DNA of 64,000 nucleotides from Bacteroidota bacterium (GTDB lineage Bacteria > Bacteroidota > Bacteroidia > Palsa-965). How positions within the stretch are numbered: the first letter of the stretch is position 1; each line of letters starts with the position of its first letter. This document shows positions 17,785 to 25,496 of the stretch, piece after piece. The position numbers and the translations under genes are program-made. The notes below the pieces were generated by a model. The model made no database searches and was not told the DNA's origin. It saw only the letters and a list, made by a program, of their open reading frames with translations. The stretch is taken from NCBI GenBank assembly GCA_013298545.1, contig JAAFIA010000006.1, positions 24,500 to 88,499 on the forward strand, given 5' to 3'.

Positions 17785-18924
17785 ATGGATTTCACGCTGA
17801 ACGAAAACCAGCAGTTAATCGCCGAAATGATTCGCAAATTCGGCAACGATCATATTCGCCCAAAACTCATGGAGTGGGACGAATCGCAAGAATTTCCGAT
17901 TGAGGTGATGAAAAAACTGGGCGAGCTTGGCTTGCTTGGTGTTTTGGTGCCACAAGAATATGGCGGTTCTGGATTTTCTTATACCGAATATGTAACGGCC
18001 ATTGTCGAACTCGGAAAAATCTGTGGTTCGATTGGTCTTTCGATGGCGGCGCACAACTCCCTTTGCACCGGACATATTTTGCAATTTGGCAACGAAGAAC
18101 AAAAGAAAAAATACCTGCCAAAACTAGCTACTGGCGAATGGATTGGTGCGTGGGGATTGACCGAGCAAAATACGGGTTCAGATGCGGGCGGTATGTTGAC
18201 TACGGCTATCCCTGATGGTGATTATTATGTAATCAACGGTTCTAAAAATTTCATCACGCACGCCATCAGTGGCAATGTAGCCGTAGTGATTGTGCGTACA
18301 GGCGAAAAAGGCGATTCGCATGGCATGACGGCTTTTGTCATTGAGAAAGGAACACCCGGATTTTCATCTGGCAAGAAAGAAAATAAACTGGGCATGCGCG
18401 CCTCCGAAACAGCAGAATTAATTTTCGATAATTGCCGCGTTCACAAAGATCAGATTCTTGGAAAAGTGGGCGATGGTTTTGTACAAGCGATGAAAGTGCT
18501 TGACGGCGGACGCATTTCGATTGCGGCACTTTCCCTAGGCATTGCGCGTGGCGCGTATGAGTGTGCGCTTAAGTATTCGCAGGAGCGTCAACAATTCGGA
18601 AAACCAATTTCCCATTTCCAAGCCATTGCGTTTAAATTGGCCGATATGGCAACTGAAATTGAAGCTGCCGAATTGCTCACATTCCTAGCTGCCGATAAAA
18701 AGAATCGCGGCGAAAAAATGACGAAAGAAGGTGCTTTTGCCAAATACTATGCGTCAGAAGTTTCGTGTCGTGTCGCGAACGAAGCCGTTCAGATTTTTGG
18801 TGGCTACGGTTATACCAAAGATTTCCCTGCCGAAAAATACTACCGCGATTGTAAATTGTGTACGATTGGCGAAGGAACTTCTGAAATTCAAAAACTGGTT
18901 ATTTCGCGCGAAATTCTCAAGTAA
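17785..18924 (+). CDS. acyl-CoA dehydrogenase
   Basis: 379 residues, the standard length. It oxidises acyl-CoA to 2-enoyl-CoA with FAD and passes electrons to ETF in beta-oxidation or branched-chain amino acid breakdown. Both family signatures are present: the FAD/substrate segment GAWGLTEQNTGSDAGG (about 119-134) and the C-terminal IGEGTSEIQ, in which E363 sits at the position of the catalytic base of short-chain and branched-chain enzymes. The QIFGGYGYTKDFPAEKYYRD block matches the short/branched-chain group. It is a single-gene unit with its own promoter and terminator. Confidence 0.93.
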   Translation: MDFTLNENQQLIAEMIRKFGNDHIRPKLMEWDESQEFPIEVMKKLGELGLLGVLVPQEYGGSGFSYTEYVTAIVELGKICGSIGLSMAAHNSLCTGHILQFGNEEQKKKYLPKLATGEWIGAWGLTEQNTGSDAGGMLTTAIPDGDYYVINGSKNFITHAISGNVAVVIVRTGEKGDSHGMTAFVIEKGTPGFSSGKKENKLGMRASETAELIFDNCRVHKDQILGKVGDGFVQAMKVLDGGRISIAALSLGIARGAYECALKYSQERQQFGKPISHFQAIAFKLADMATEIEAAELLTFLAADKKNRGEKMTKEGAFAKYYASEVSCRVANEAVQIFGGYGYTKDFPAEKYYRDCKLCTIGEGTSEIQKLVISREILK

Positions 18925-18941
18925 ATAAACTTTTCATTTTT

Positions 18942-18979
18942 GCAAGACCGCCTCTCAACTGCGGTCTTGCGCATTTTTA
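18942..18979 (+). terminator. Rho-independent terminator
   Basis: GCAAGACCGC and GCGGTCTTGC form a 10-bp perfect stem over a CTCTCAACT loop, followed by GCATTTTT. Confidence 0.85.
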
Positions 18980-19018
18980 ACAGATTACTAAAACAACATC
19001 AATTGCGGTAAATTCCCG

Positions 19019-19026
19019 TATTTTTG
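19019..19026 (+). promoter_or_regulatory. -7 element TATTTTTG for the subtilase gene
   Basis: Matches TAnnTTTG 24 bp before the ATG at 19051. Confidence 0.5.
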
Positions 19027-19050
19027 ATTGATTAAACATCCCAATTCAAC

Positions 19051-20658
19051 ATGAAAAAAATCATTCTGCTTGCAGCACTCGGCCTTGCCGGAATTAGTGC
19101 CTATCAGGTAACCGGAACTGATCCTGAAAAAGCACCTAAAAACTGGTTCAACTTATCTTACGAAAAAGATGGTATTCACGGCGTGGGCACAGAACGTACC
19201 TACGAAGAACTCATCAAAAATCGCAAACCTGCCGATACGGTTATTGTTGCTGTCATCGATGGTGGTGTTGATTACATGCACGAAGATCTCAAAAACGTAA
19301 TGTGGCACAACCCAAAAGAAATTGCTGGAAATAAAATTGATGACGATAAGAATGGCTACGTTGACGATATCTACGGCTGGAATTTTATCGGTGGAAAAGA
19401 TGGGCGCAACGTGCAATACGACCAACTCGAAATGGTGCGTTTGTACAAACCGTTGAAAGAGAAATATGAAGGCAAAGACCCGAAAACTGTAACCAATAAA
19501 AAGGAGTATGCTACTTATACGCAATTGAAGACTTCGTATGAAAAAGCATACAACAGCTCCAAATCCAATCTGGATTTGTACACCAAGGTTCAGAACAAGA
19601 TGATTGGAATGATTAAAGAGGTGAAGAAGAAAAAAGATGTGGATAGCGTGATGTACAAACACCTTTCTGATTATACACCAAGCGACAATTACAAAGGAAT
19701 TTATTTCATTGTAATGAGCAATTGCAAAACACAGGAAGATTGGGCTGGATTTCAAAAAGACATCAACGAAGGCGTAACACAGCTAGGCGAATCTATAGAC
19801 TACAACTTGAATTTAGATTACGATCCACGCAATATAGTAGGTGACAATTACACCGATGCCTCTGAAAAATATTATGGAAACCCAGACATCAAAGGACCTG
19901 ATGCTTTGCATGGCACACACGTTGCCGGAATCATTGCGGCGCAGCGCGACAACGATCTTGGTATCAAAGGTGTTGCGGCGGCTGTAAAAATCATGGGTGT
20001 TCGTGTTGTTCCAAACGGCGACGAGCGCGACAAAGACGTTGCCAATGGCATTCGTTATGCGGTGGACAATGGCGCAGACATCATCAACATGAGTTTCGGA
20101 AAATCGTATTCGTATGACAAAGGTGTTGTGGATGAAGCGGTGAAATATGCTGAAAGTAAAGGTGTATTACTCGTTCATGCTGCGGGCAACGATAGCAAGA
20201 ACAATGATAAAACCAATAATTTTCCACGCAACGAATACCAAGCGGGTGGCGCTTCTGCGGGATGGATTGAAGTTGGTGCGTTGAACTGGCGCATGCAACC
20301 CAAACTTACCGCATCCTTTAGCAACTACGGTCAAAAAGAAGTCGATGTGTTTGCGCCGGGTGTTGATTTGAACGCACCATTATCCAATGGTGGCTATATT
20401 GATTTGAGTGGAACAAGTATGGCAAGCCCTGTTGTGGCTGGTGTTTGCGCCGTGCTGAAAAGTTATTTCCCTTCCCTCACGCCTGCCCAAATGCGCGAAA
20501 TTATCATGACTTCTTCCGATAAGTCTTTGGCGAAAACAAAAACCATTCGTCCGGGCGAGAAAAAGAAGAAAATGAAATTTGGTAAAATGAGCATTACTGG
20601 CGGCATGGTTGATTTGTATGCCGCATTCAAATTAGCTGAAACAAAAGCTGGAAAATAA
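19051..20658 (+). CDS. exported S8 (subtilisin-like) serine protease
   Basis: 535 residues with an N-terminal signal peptide (about 1-20). The catalytic triad is complete: D70 in VIVAVIDGGVD, H287 in LHGTHVAG and S456 in LSGTSMASPVVAG. The oxyanion Asn lies in VHAAGND. Between D70 and H287 there is a Lys/Glu-rich insert of roughly 180 residues (about 100-280), much longer than in subtilisin, seen in Bacteroidota periplasmic S8 proteins. No T9SS sorting domain follows, so it probably works in the periplasm or is held at the outer membrane. A substrate cannot be named. Promoter and terminator frame it as a single gene. Confidence 0.92.
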   Translation: MKKIILLAALGLAGISAYQVTGTDPEKAPKNWFNLSYEKDGIHGVGTERTYEELIKNRKPADTVIVAVIDGGVDYMHEDLKNVMWHNPKEIAGNKIDDDKNGYVDDIYGWNFIGGKDGRNVQYDQLEMVRLYKPLKEKYEGKDPKTVTNKKEYATYTQLKTSYEKAYNSSKSNLDLYTKVQNKMIGMIKEVKKKKDVDSVMYKHLSDYTPSDNYKGIYFIVMSNCKTQEDWAGFQKDINEGVTQLGESIDYNLNLDYDPRNIVGDNYTDASEKYYGNPDIKGPDALHGTHVAGIIAAQRDNDLGIKGVAAAVKIMGVRVVPNGDERDKDVANGIRYAVDNGADIINMSFGKSYSYDKGVVDEAVKYAESKGVLLVHAAGNDSKNNDKTNNFPRNEYQAGGASAGWIEVGALNWRMQPKLTASFSNYGQKEVDVFAPGVDLNAPLSNGGYIDLSGTSMASPVVAGVCAVLKSYFPSLTPAQMREIIMTSSDKSLAKTKTIRPGEKKKKMKFGKMSITGGMVDLYAAFKLAETKAGK

Positions 20659-20673
20659 TAACGTAATTTATAC

Positions 20674-20715
20674 AAACGAGGCGTGTCAACATCAATTGAC
20701 ACGCCTCGTTTTTTT
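20674..20715. terminator. strong bidirectional terminator
   Basis: AACGAGGCGTGTCAA pairs perfectly with TTGACACGCCTCGTT over a CATCAA loop and ends in a T run on the plus strand. It lies between the convergent protease and response-regulator genes and can serve both. Confidence 0.88.
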
Positions 20716-20728
20716 ATGTGTAATCGGC

Positions 20729-21409
20729 TTAAAACTCAAATTTATAACCAACACCTTTTACGGTTCGGATGTAATCTTCTCCAATTTTTTCGCGCAGTTT
20801 GCGAATGTGTACATCAATGGTACGATCGCCAACCACAACATCTTCGCCCCAAACACGGGAGAGGATTTCTTCGCGCGCAAATACTTTTCCGGGTTTCGAC
20901 GCCAATAATGCGAGCAGTTCAAATTCTTTTCGAGGAAGATTCAACTCATTACCCTGATGTGTAACACTGTAACTCTCCCGATCAATGATGATACCACCTA
21001 AATCTTGTACTTCCGAATCGTTTGACACGCTTGTGCGGCGAAGCAAGGCTTTAATCCGACTCAACAACACACGCGGTTTGATGGGTTTATTGATGTAATC
21101 ATCTGCCCCAGCTTCAAATCCCGCAATGTGTGAATAATCTTCGCTTCGTGCAGTCAGAAAAGCGATGATCACATCTTTCATCCCCGCCATTTGTCGCAAT
21201 TCGCGGCACACCTCAATTCCGTCTAACCCAGGCATCATCACATCCAGCAAAACAAGATGTGGATTTTCTTTTTTAGCTGCCTTGAGCGCTTCTTCGCCAT
21301 TTTCTGCGGTAGTTACATGATAGCCTTCTTTGCGCAAATTGTAGCTCAAAAATTCTAAAATATCTTGTTCGTCATCGACGAGTAATATGCGTTGTGAATT
21401 TGTTGTCAT
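20729..21409 (-). CDS. OmpR/PhoB-family response regulator, intact
   Basis: 226 residues from the ATG at 21409 (an in-frame start 7 codons upstream is less likely). The receiver domain has all key residues: D12 and D13, phosphoacceptor D56 (LLDVMMPG), the LTAR threonine and the KP lysine. A winged-helix DNA-binding domain follows (about 130-226), with RVWGEDVVVGDRTIDVHIRK and the final GVGYKFEF. It is close to PhoB in layout. It diverges from a TonB receptor, and the shared intergenic region has an 11-bp direct repeat like a Pho box, placed about 20 bp upstream of this gene's -7 element, as expected for autoactivation by a PhoB-type regulator. No histidine kinase is adjacent. The PhoR-like kinase at 39822 is a candidate partner. 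The phosphate role is an inference. Confidence 0.92.
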   Translation of the reverse strand: MTTNSQRILLVDDEQDILEFLSYNLRKEGYHVTTAENGEEALKAAKKENPHLVLLDVMMPGLDGIEVCRELRQMAGMKDVIIAFLTARSEDYSHIAGFEAGADDYINKPIKPRVLLSRIKALLRRTSVSNDSEVQDLGGIIIDRESYSVTHQGNELNLPRKEFELLALLASKPGKVFAREEILSRVWGEDVVVGDRTIDVHIRKLREKIGEDYIRTVKGVGYKFEF

Positions 21410-21427
21410 AGCAAAATTATCTGTGCA

Positions 21428-21435
21428 CAAAATTA
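21428..21435 (-). promoter_or_regulatory. -7 element TAATTTTG for the response regulator
   Basis: Minus-strand TAATTTTG lies 18 bp before the ATG at 21409, with the Pho-box-like repeat starting 20 bp further upstream, so the repeat takes the place of the -35 region. A second TAATTTTG sits at 21412-21419, almost touching the start codon. Confidence 0.55.
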
Positions 21436-21455
21436 GTATTGCAAACGATTAACGG

Positions 21456-21492
21456 TGTTAAGGCCATGTTATGAGTAATTTTCAATGTTAAG
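21456..21492. promoter_or_regulatory. Pho-box-like direct repeats
   Basis: On the minus strand CTTAACA (21456-21462) is preceded by CATAACA (21467-21473) with 11-bp spacing, and a further CTTAACA lies at 21486-21492. TTAACA units with 11-bp periodicity are the known PhoP site of Bacillus, and YTTAAYYT with the same period is the cyanobacterial Pho box. The cluster lies between the divergent regulator and TonB receptor genes. Confidence 0.55.
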
Positions 21493-21599
21493 CCAACATG
21501 AACATGACTTTACACAAAATTCAAATTAGATCGTCTGATTTTACACCTTATTCATATTGCGGTTACGCGGAGAAAATCTAAAGGAATGACCTTTGCAAC

Positions 21600-24533
21600 A
21601 TGAAAATCATGCTCAAAGTTACGTCCTCATTCCGATCTATCGCATTGGTTTTAGGACTTTTATTTTCGCTTGCATCCGTTGCACAAACCGGAACGATTAC
21701 GGGTTCAATTACCGATAAAGCAGATGGCTCTGCAATTATTGGTGCGGTCATTTCAATCGACACCCTGAATGTTGGTGTTGCTTCTGATTTCGACGGCAAA
21801 TATCAGTTGCGCGTAAAACCGGGCACCTACACCGTAAAATGCCAGTTTAGTGGTTACCAAACATTGGTTATTGGACAAGTAAAGGTAGAAAATGGCAAGA
21901 AGACGCCACTCGATTTTCCGATTGCCACCAAATCATCTTTTGTCAATGGCGATTCTACGGGCGTAATTATTTATGGCGAACGTCCGACAAATACAACTGC
22001 AAAAGTGTTGGACGATATTAAAAACGGAAATGTTGTAGCTGACGGAATGCCGGAACAAGAAATTAAAAAACTACCTCCGGGTGGCGATGCGGGTCAAGTT
22101 GCGCGTCGTATTCCTGGCGTAACCTTGGTTGATAATCGCTTTATTATTGTTCGTGGTTTGAGTGAACGTTACAATGCGGTTTTGTTGAATAATGTTTTTG
22201 CGCCTTCGGTTGAATCGGATGTCAAATCGTTTTCATTTGATTTGATTCCAAGTGCCATGATTGATCGCTTTCTCGTTTTCAAATCGCCTTCTGCCGATTT
22301 ACCGGGCGAATTTTCTGGTGGCGCGGTTCGTATCTATACACGCAATATCCCCGATAAGACGAGCTTACAAGTAGGTTACGCAAGTGGTTACCGTTCTGAA
22401 ACAACATTCCAACAATTTAACCTAAACAAAGGCACTTCTTCGGATATGTTTGCTATGGGCGCTGCTTCACGTGCATTGCCTGCCGGCTTTGTAAGCAATG
22501 TCCGTAACCTCAGCAACGATCCTGAAGCGACAGTTGCTGCGGGGCAGTCGCTTCGTAACGATTGGGGATACAAAACATTTAATGCGCCCCTCGATCACCG
22601 ATTCAATATCAATTATGCACTTCGTCTTTCTGATGACAGCCTTGGACGTTGGCAGTTTGGAAACATTACATCCCTCAATTATTCAAACACCTACACCACC
22701 GTTGCATCCAATCGCCTCGATTACAATTCATACAACCCACAAACGGGCGAAAGCGATACGGTGTTTTATTACAATGATAATATTTATACAAATCGTGTTC
22801 GTTTAGCACTCGTTCAAAACAACGCCATTCGCTTTGGTAAAAACGGTTCGCAAAAAATTGAAATCAAAAACATCATCAATCAACTTGGTGATAACGAAAC
22901 CACTTTCCGCGGTGGACGTAACTTGGAACAAGGTGAATACCGCCAAGATTATTCGTACCGCTACACACAACGCACCATTTATTCTGGACAGGTTTTAGGT
23001 ACGCATGATTTTAATGAAGAACGCACCAAGTTTGATTGGACACTCGCCTACTCCTTTGCACGTCGTAAAGATCCCGATTGGCGCCGTGTACGCATGTCGA
23101 AATCATTTTCAGCGCAGCCTGAAGATTCTTACCAGCTCTATTTGCCATTCAGTGCGCAACCGTTTTTCCTTGGACGTTTGTTTATGGAAATGAACGAAGA
23201 TCTTGTTGCTGGAAGCGGAAACTGGGAACAAAAAATTACACTCGGCGACAGCGCGAATGCGTATGAATTTTCGATCAAGTCTGGATTTTATGTAGAAGAA
23301 AAAACACGCCAATTCCAAGTTCGTAATTTAGGGTATGCGATTGCTAATGTTTCGCAATTTGACTGGAATTTATTGAATGCTCCCTTGTCCGAAGTTTTTG
23401 ATCCTAAAAACATCAACAGCACAAACGGTATTCGCATTGATGAAGACACCAAAAAAGCAGATTCGTATCGCGCATCTAATAGTTTGCAAGCTGGATATGT
23501 GATGGCTGTTTTACCATTTGGTTCTTTCAAAGGAAAAACAGATGAAAAGAAACACGAGCGTGTGCGTTTAGCTGTCGGTGTTCGTGCTGAACATAACGTT
23601 CAACGGTTGAATGGAAACACGATTCCTGGCGATACGGTGATTGTGAACAACGATATTCTTTCTATTCTTCCATCAGGATCAGTAGTGTGGAATTTGACCG
23701 ACCGCACCTTGCTTCGCGCATCGTATGGCAAAACGGTTAACCGTCCTGAATTTCGTGAGATCGCACCGTTCTACTTTTACGACTTTAACTTCAACAGCAT
23801 CAATAGCGGAAACGATTCGTTGAAAAACTGCACCGTTGACAATTTCGATTTCCGTTATGAGTTTTATCCACGTTCTGGCGAAAACATCACTGTTGGTTTA
23901 TTCTACAAAAAATTCACCAACCCCATCGAGATGTATTTTGTGCCAGGTGTTGGTTCTGGTGGAACACGCAGCTTTACTTGGGCCAATGCACCACAAGCAG
24001 AAAGTTGGGGTGCAGAAATTGAATTGCGTAAAAAATTCGATAACATCAATGTTCCAGTTATTCGCAATCTCGGTGTAACGGCAAATGCGGCATACATCTA
24101 CAGTTCGATTTCGCTTGACGCAGATAGCCTAAATTCAAAAACACAAACACGTCCCATGATGGGCCAATCGCCGTATGTGATCAATGGCGGATTATTTTGG
24201 CAGAACGATACTACTGGCTGGAGCATCAGCGCATTGTACAATGTTGTTGGCCCACGCGTTATCATTGCGGGCATTCCAGGCATTCCTGAAGTATATGAAA
24301 TGCCACGCCATCAGATTGATATTATGGTTGAAAAAACATTCGGTTTGCGTAAAAATATCGACTTGCGTTTTAGTGTAAGCGATTTGCTCAATCAAAACTT
24401 CATGTTGCTTCAAGATGCGAATACCGATGGAAAGCTTGATCCAAAAGCAGATCAGCAAATGCAAACCTTCAAACGCGGAACCTATTTTATGGTTGGTTTG
24501 AATATCCGCTTATTGGAAAAACGCTCGATCTAA
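21600..24533 (+). CDS. TonB-dependent outer membrane receptor with carboxypeptidase-regulatory-like N-domain
   Basis: 977 residues with a signal peptide (about 1-29). A CarboxypepD_reg-like domain follows (GTITGSITDKADGSAIIGAV, about 31-110), then the plug (IPGVTLVDNRFIIVRGLSER near 170-190) and a 22-strand type barrel to the final YFMVGLNIRLL. Such receptors take up large or scarce nutrients using TonB energy. No SusD partner is next to it, unlike polysaccharide loci. The regulator next door, the Pho-box-like repeats and the T9SS protein downstream suggest a role in scavenging phosphate-containing compounds, which is inference. A -7-like GACCTTTG ends 4 nt before the ATG, so either this ATG is leaderless or translation starts at the Met codon at 21609. 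Confidence 0.9.
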   Translation: MKIMLKVTSSFRSIALVLGLLFSLASVAQTGTITGSITDKADGSAIIGAVISIDTLNVGVASDFDGKYQLRVKPGTYTVKCQFSGYQTLVIGQVKVENGKKTPLDFPIATKSSFVNGDSTGVIIYGERPTNTTAKVLDDIKNGNVVADGMPEQEIKKLPPGGDAGQVARRIPGVTLVDNRFIIVRGLSERYNAVLLNNVFAPSVESDVKSFSFDLIPSAMIDRFLVFKSPSADLPGEFSGGAVRIYTRNIPDKTSLQVGYASGYRSETTFQQFNLNKGTSSDMFAMGAASRALPAGFVSNVRNLSNDPEATVAAGQSLRNDWGYKTFNAPLDHRFNINYALRLSDDSLGRWQFGNITSLNYSNTYTTVASNRLDYNSYNPQTGESDTVFYYNDNIYTNRVRLALVQNNAIRFGKNGSQKIEIKNIINQLGDNETTFRGGRNLEQGEYRQDYSYRYTQRTIYSGQVLGTHDFNEERTKFDWTLAYSFARRKDPDWRRVRMSKSFSAQPEDSYQLYLPFSAQPFFLGRLFMEMNEDLVAGSGNWEQKITLGDSANAYEFSIKSGFYVEEKTRQFQVRNLGYAIANVSQFDWNLLNAPLSEVFDPKNINSTNGIRIDEDTKKADSYRASNSLQAGYVMAVLPFGSFKGKTDEKKHERVRLAVGVRAEHNVQRLNGNTIPGDTVIVNNDILSILPSGSVVWNLTDRTLLRASYGKTVNRPEFREIAPFYFYDFNFNSINSGNDSLKNCTVDNFDFRYEFYPRSGENITVGLFYKKFTNPIEMYFVPGVGSGGTRSFTWANAPQAESWGAEIELRKKFDNINVPVIRNLGVTANAAYIYSSISLDADSLNSKTQTRPMMGQSPYVINGGLFWQNDTTGWSISALYNVVGPRVIIAGIPGIPEVYEMPRHQIDIMVEKTFGLRKNIDLRFSVSDLLNQNFMLLQDANTDGKLDPKADQQMQTFKRGTYFMVGLNIRLLEKRSI

Positions 24534-24552
24534 CAAGAAAAGGAAGCCATAA

Positions 24553-24589
24553 AAAAGCGGTCACTCAAAAAATTGAATGACCGCTTTTT
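24553..24589. terminator. bidirectional terminator
   Basis: AAAGCGGTCA pairs with TGACCGCTTT, with an inner partly paired TCA/TGA, flanked by A and T runs on either side. It lies between the convergent TonB receptor and second response regulator. Confidence 0.85.
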
Positions 24590-24605
24590 AGTTATGAATC
24601 TCCGT

Positions 24606-25307
24606 TTAAATCATTTTTAGTCCAAACGCATATCCAACGCCTTTGATTGTTTTGATGCAATCTTCGCCAACTTGCTCACGCAACATGCGAATATGCACAT
24701 CAATCGTGCGGTTATCGGCGCTAAATTTTCCACCCCATACTTCGCGATAGATTTCCGTGCGTGAAAAAACTTTGCGCGGCGAGTGCATGAGTAAAGAAAG
24801 TAATTCAAATGCTTTTCGAGGCAGTACAATTTCTCTTCCTTCGCGAATAACCAAATAACGTTCGCGATCAAGTTGAATCGTACTCAATTGCAGGCCCGAA
24901 TGTTCCGATAAATGTTGGCGACGTTGCAACATAGAGCGAATGCGGGTAACAAGCACACGCTCGTTTTGTGGTTTGAGTAAATAATCATCCGCACCCGCTT
25001 CAAAAGCCGCTATTTGTGTATAATCTTCGGTTCTATCCGTATAAAAAACAATCAGTGGCGATACAGCGGCTAATTCTTTTTTAATTTCTACACACACCTC
25101 AATACCATCTGTATCAGGCAAAACAACTTCCAGCAAAACTAAATCTGGTGTTTTGTTTTGAATATAATCTAAGGCCTCAATAGCCGATGCCGCAAAATGA
25201 ATTGGAAAATCGGTATTCCGAAATGCGTGAGCGATATTCTTCTGGTCTTGCTGATTTGGATCAACAACCAACAAGTGTTTTGGAACAGCAGTCGATCTGT
25301 TTTTCAT
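24606..25307 (-). CDS. OmpR/PhoB-family response regulator with atypical receiver (Asp to Glu)
   Basis: 233 residues from the ATG at 25307. It is a paralogue of the regulator at 20729. The winged-helix domain is intact (REVWGGKFSADNRTIDVHIR, ending TIKGVGYAFGLKMI). The receiver has changed: the phosphoacceptor position reads LLEVVLPDTDG, with E60 (codon GAA at 25128-25130 on the plus strand) where D56 is in the paralogue, and the acidic pair DD is reduced to D16-P17. The switch Thr and the Lys of LLKP remain. Asp-to-Glu at this position often mimics the phosphorylated state, so this protein may be a constitutive or ligand-independent regulator. It diverges from the large T9SS gene, and the shared gap has a Pho-box-like repeat. 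What it regulates is inferred from position only. Confidence 0.9.
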   Translation of the reverse strand: MKNRSTAVPKHLLVVDPNQQDQKNIAHAFRNTDFPIHFAASAIEALDYIQNKTPDLVLLEVVLPDTDGIEVCVEIKKELAAVSPLIVFYTDRTEDYTQIAAFEAGADDYLLKPQNERVLVTRIRSMLQRRQHLSEHSGLQLSTIQLDRERYLVIREGREIVLPRKAFELLSLLMHSPRKVFSRTEIYREVWGGKFSADNRTIDVHIRMLREQVGEDCIKTIKGVGYAFGLKMI

Positions 25308-25413
25308 CAGCACGAAACTAGATGTAGCATATCAACAAGCCATCAAGCCATTGTTAAATCTCTGCTGCATGAAGAAAAATTAAACGTTAAGCCAAAGCGC
25401 CATTTGTAAATAG

Positions 25414-25431
25414 CTTAACACTTGCTTAAAC
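25414..25431. promoter_or_regulatory. Pho-box-like direct repeat
   Basis: CTTAACA (25414-25420) and CTTAAAC (25425-25431) with 11-bp spacing, each preceded by G. A single reverse half-site (GTTAAG) lies at about 25386. The repeat lies between the divergent atypical regulator and the T9SS protein gene. Confidence 0.5.
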
Positions 25432-25484
25432 AAGACCTGTTCTATTCATAATACAGGCTTTATCTGGAACACATCTGTGCAATC

Positions 25485-25492
25485 TAGTTTTG
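25485..25492 (+). promoter_or_regulatory. -7 element TAGTTTTG, very close to a start codon
   Basis: Exact TAnnTTTG match ending 4 nt before the ATG at 25497. Transcription would start at or next to that ATG, so the mRNA is leaderless, or translation starts at the Met codon at 25530. Confidence 0.55.
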
Positions 25493-25496
25493 CGAC

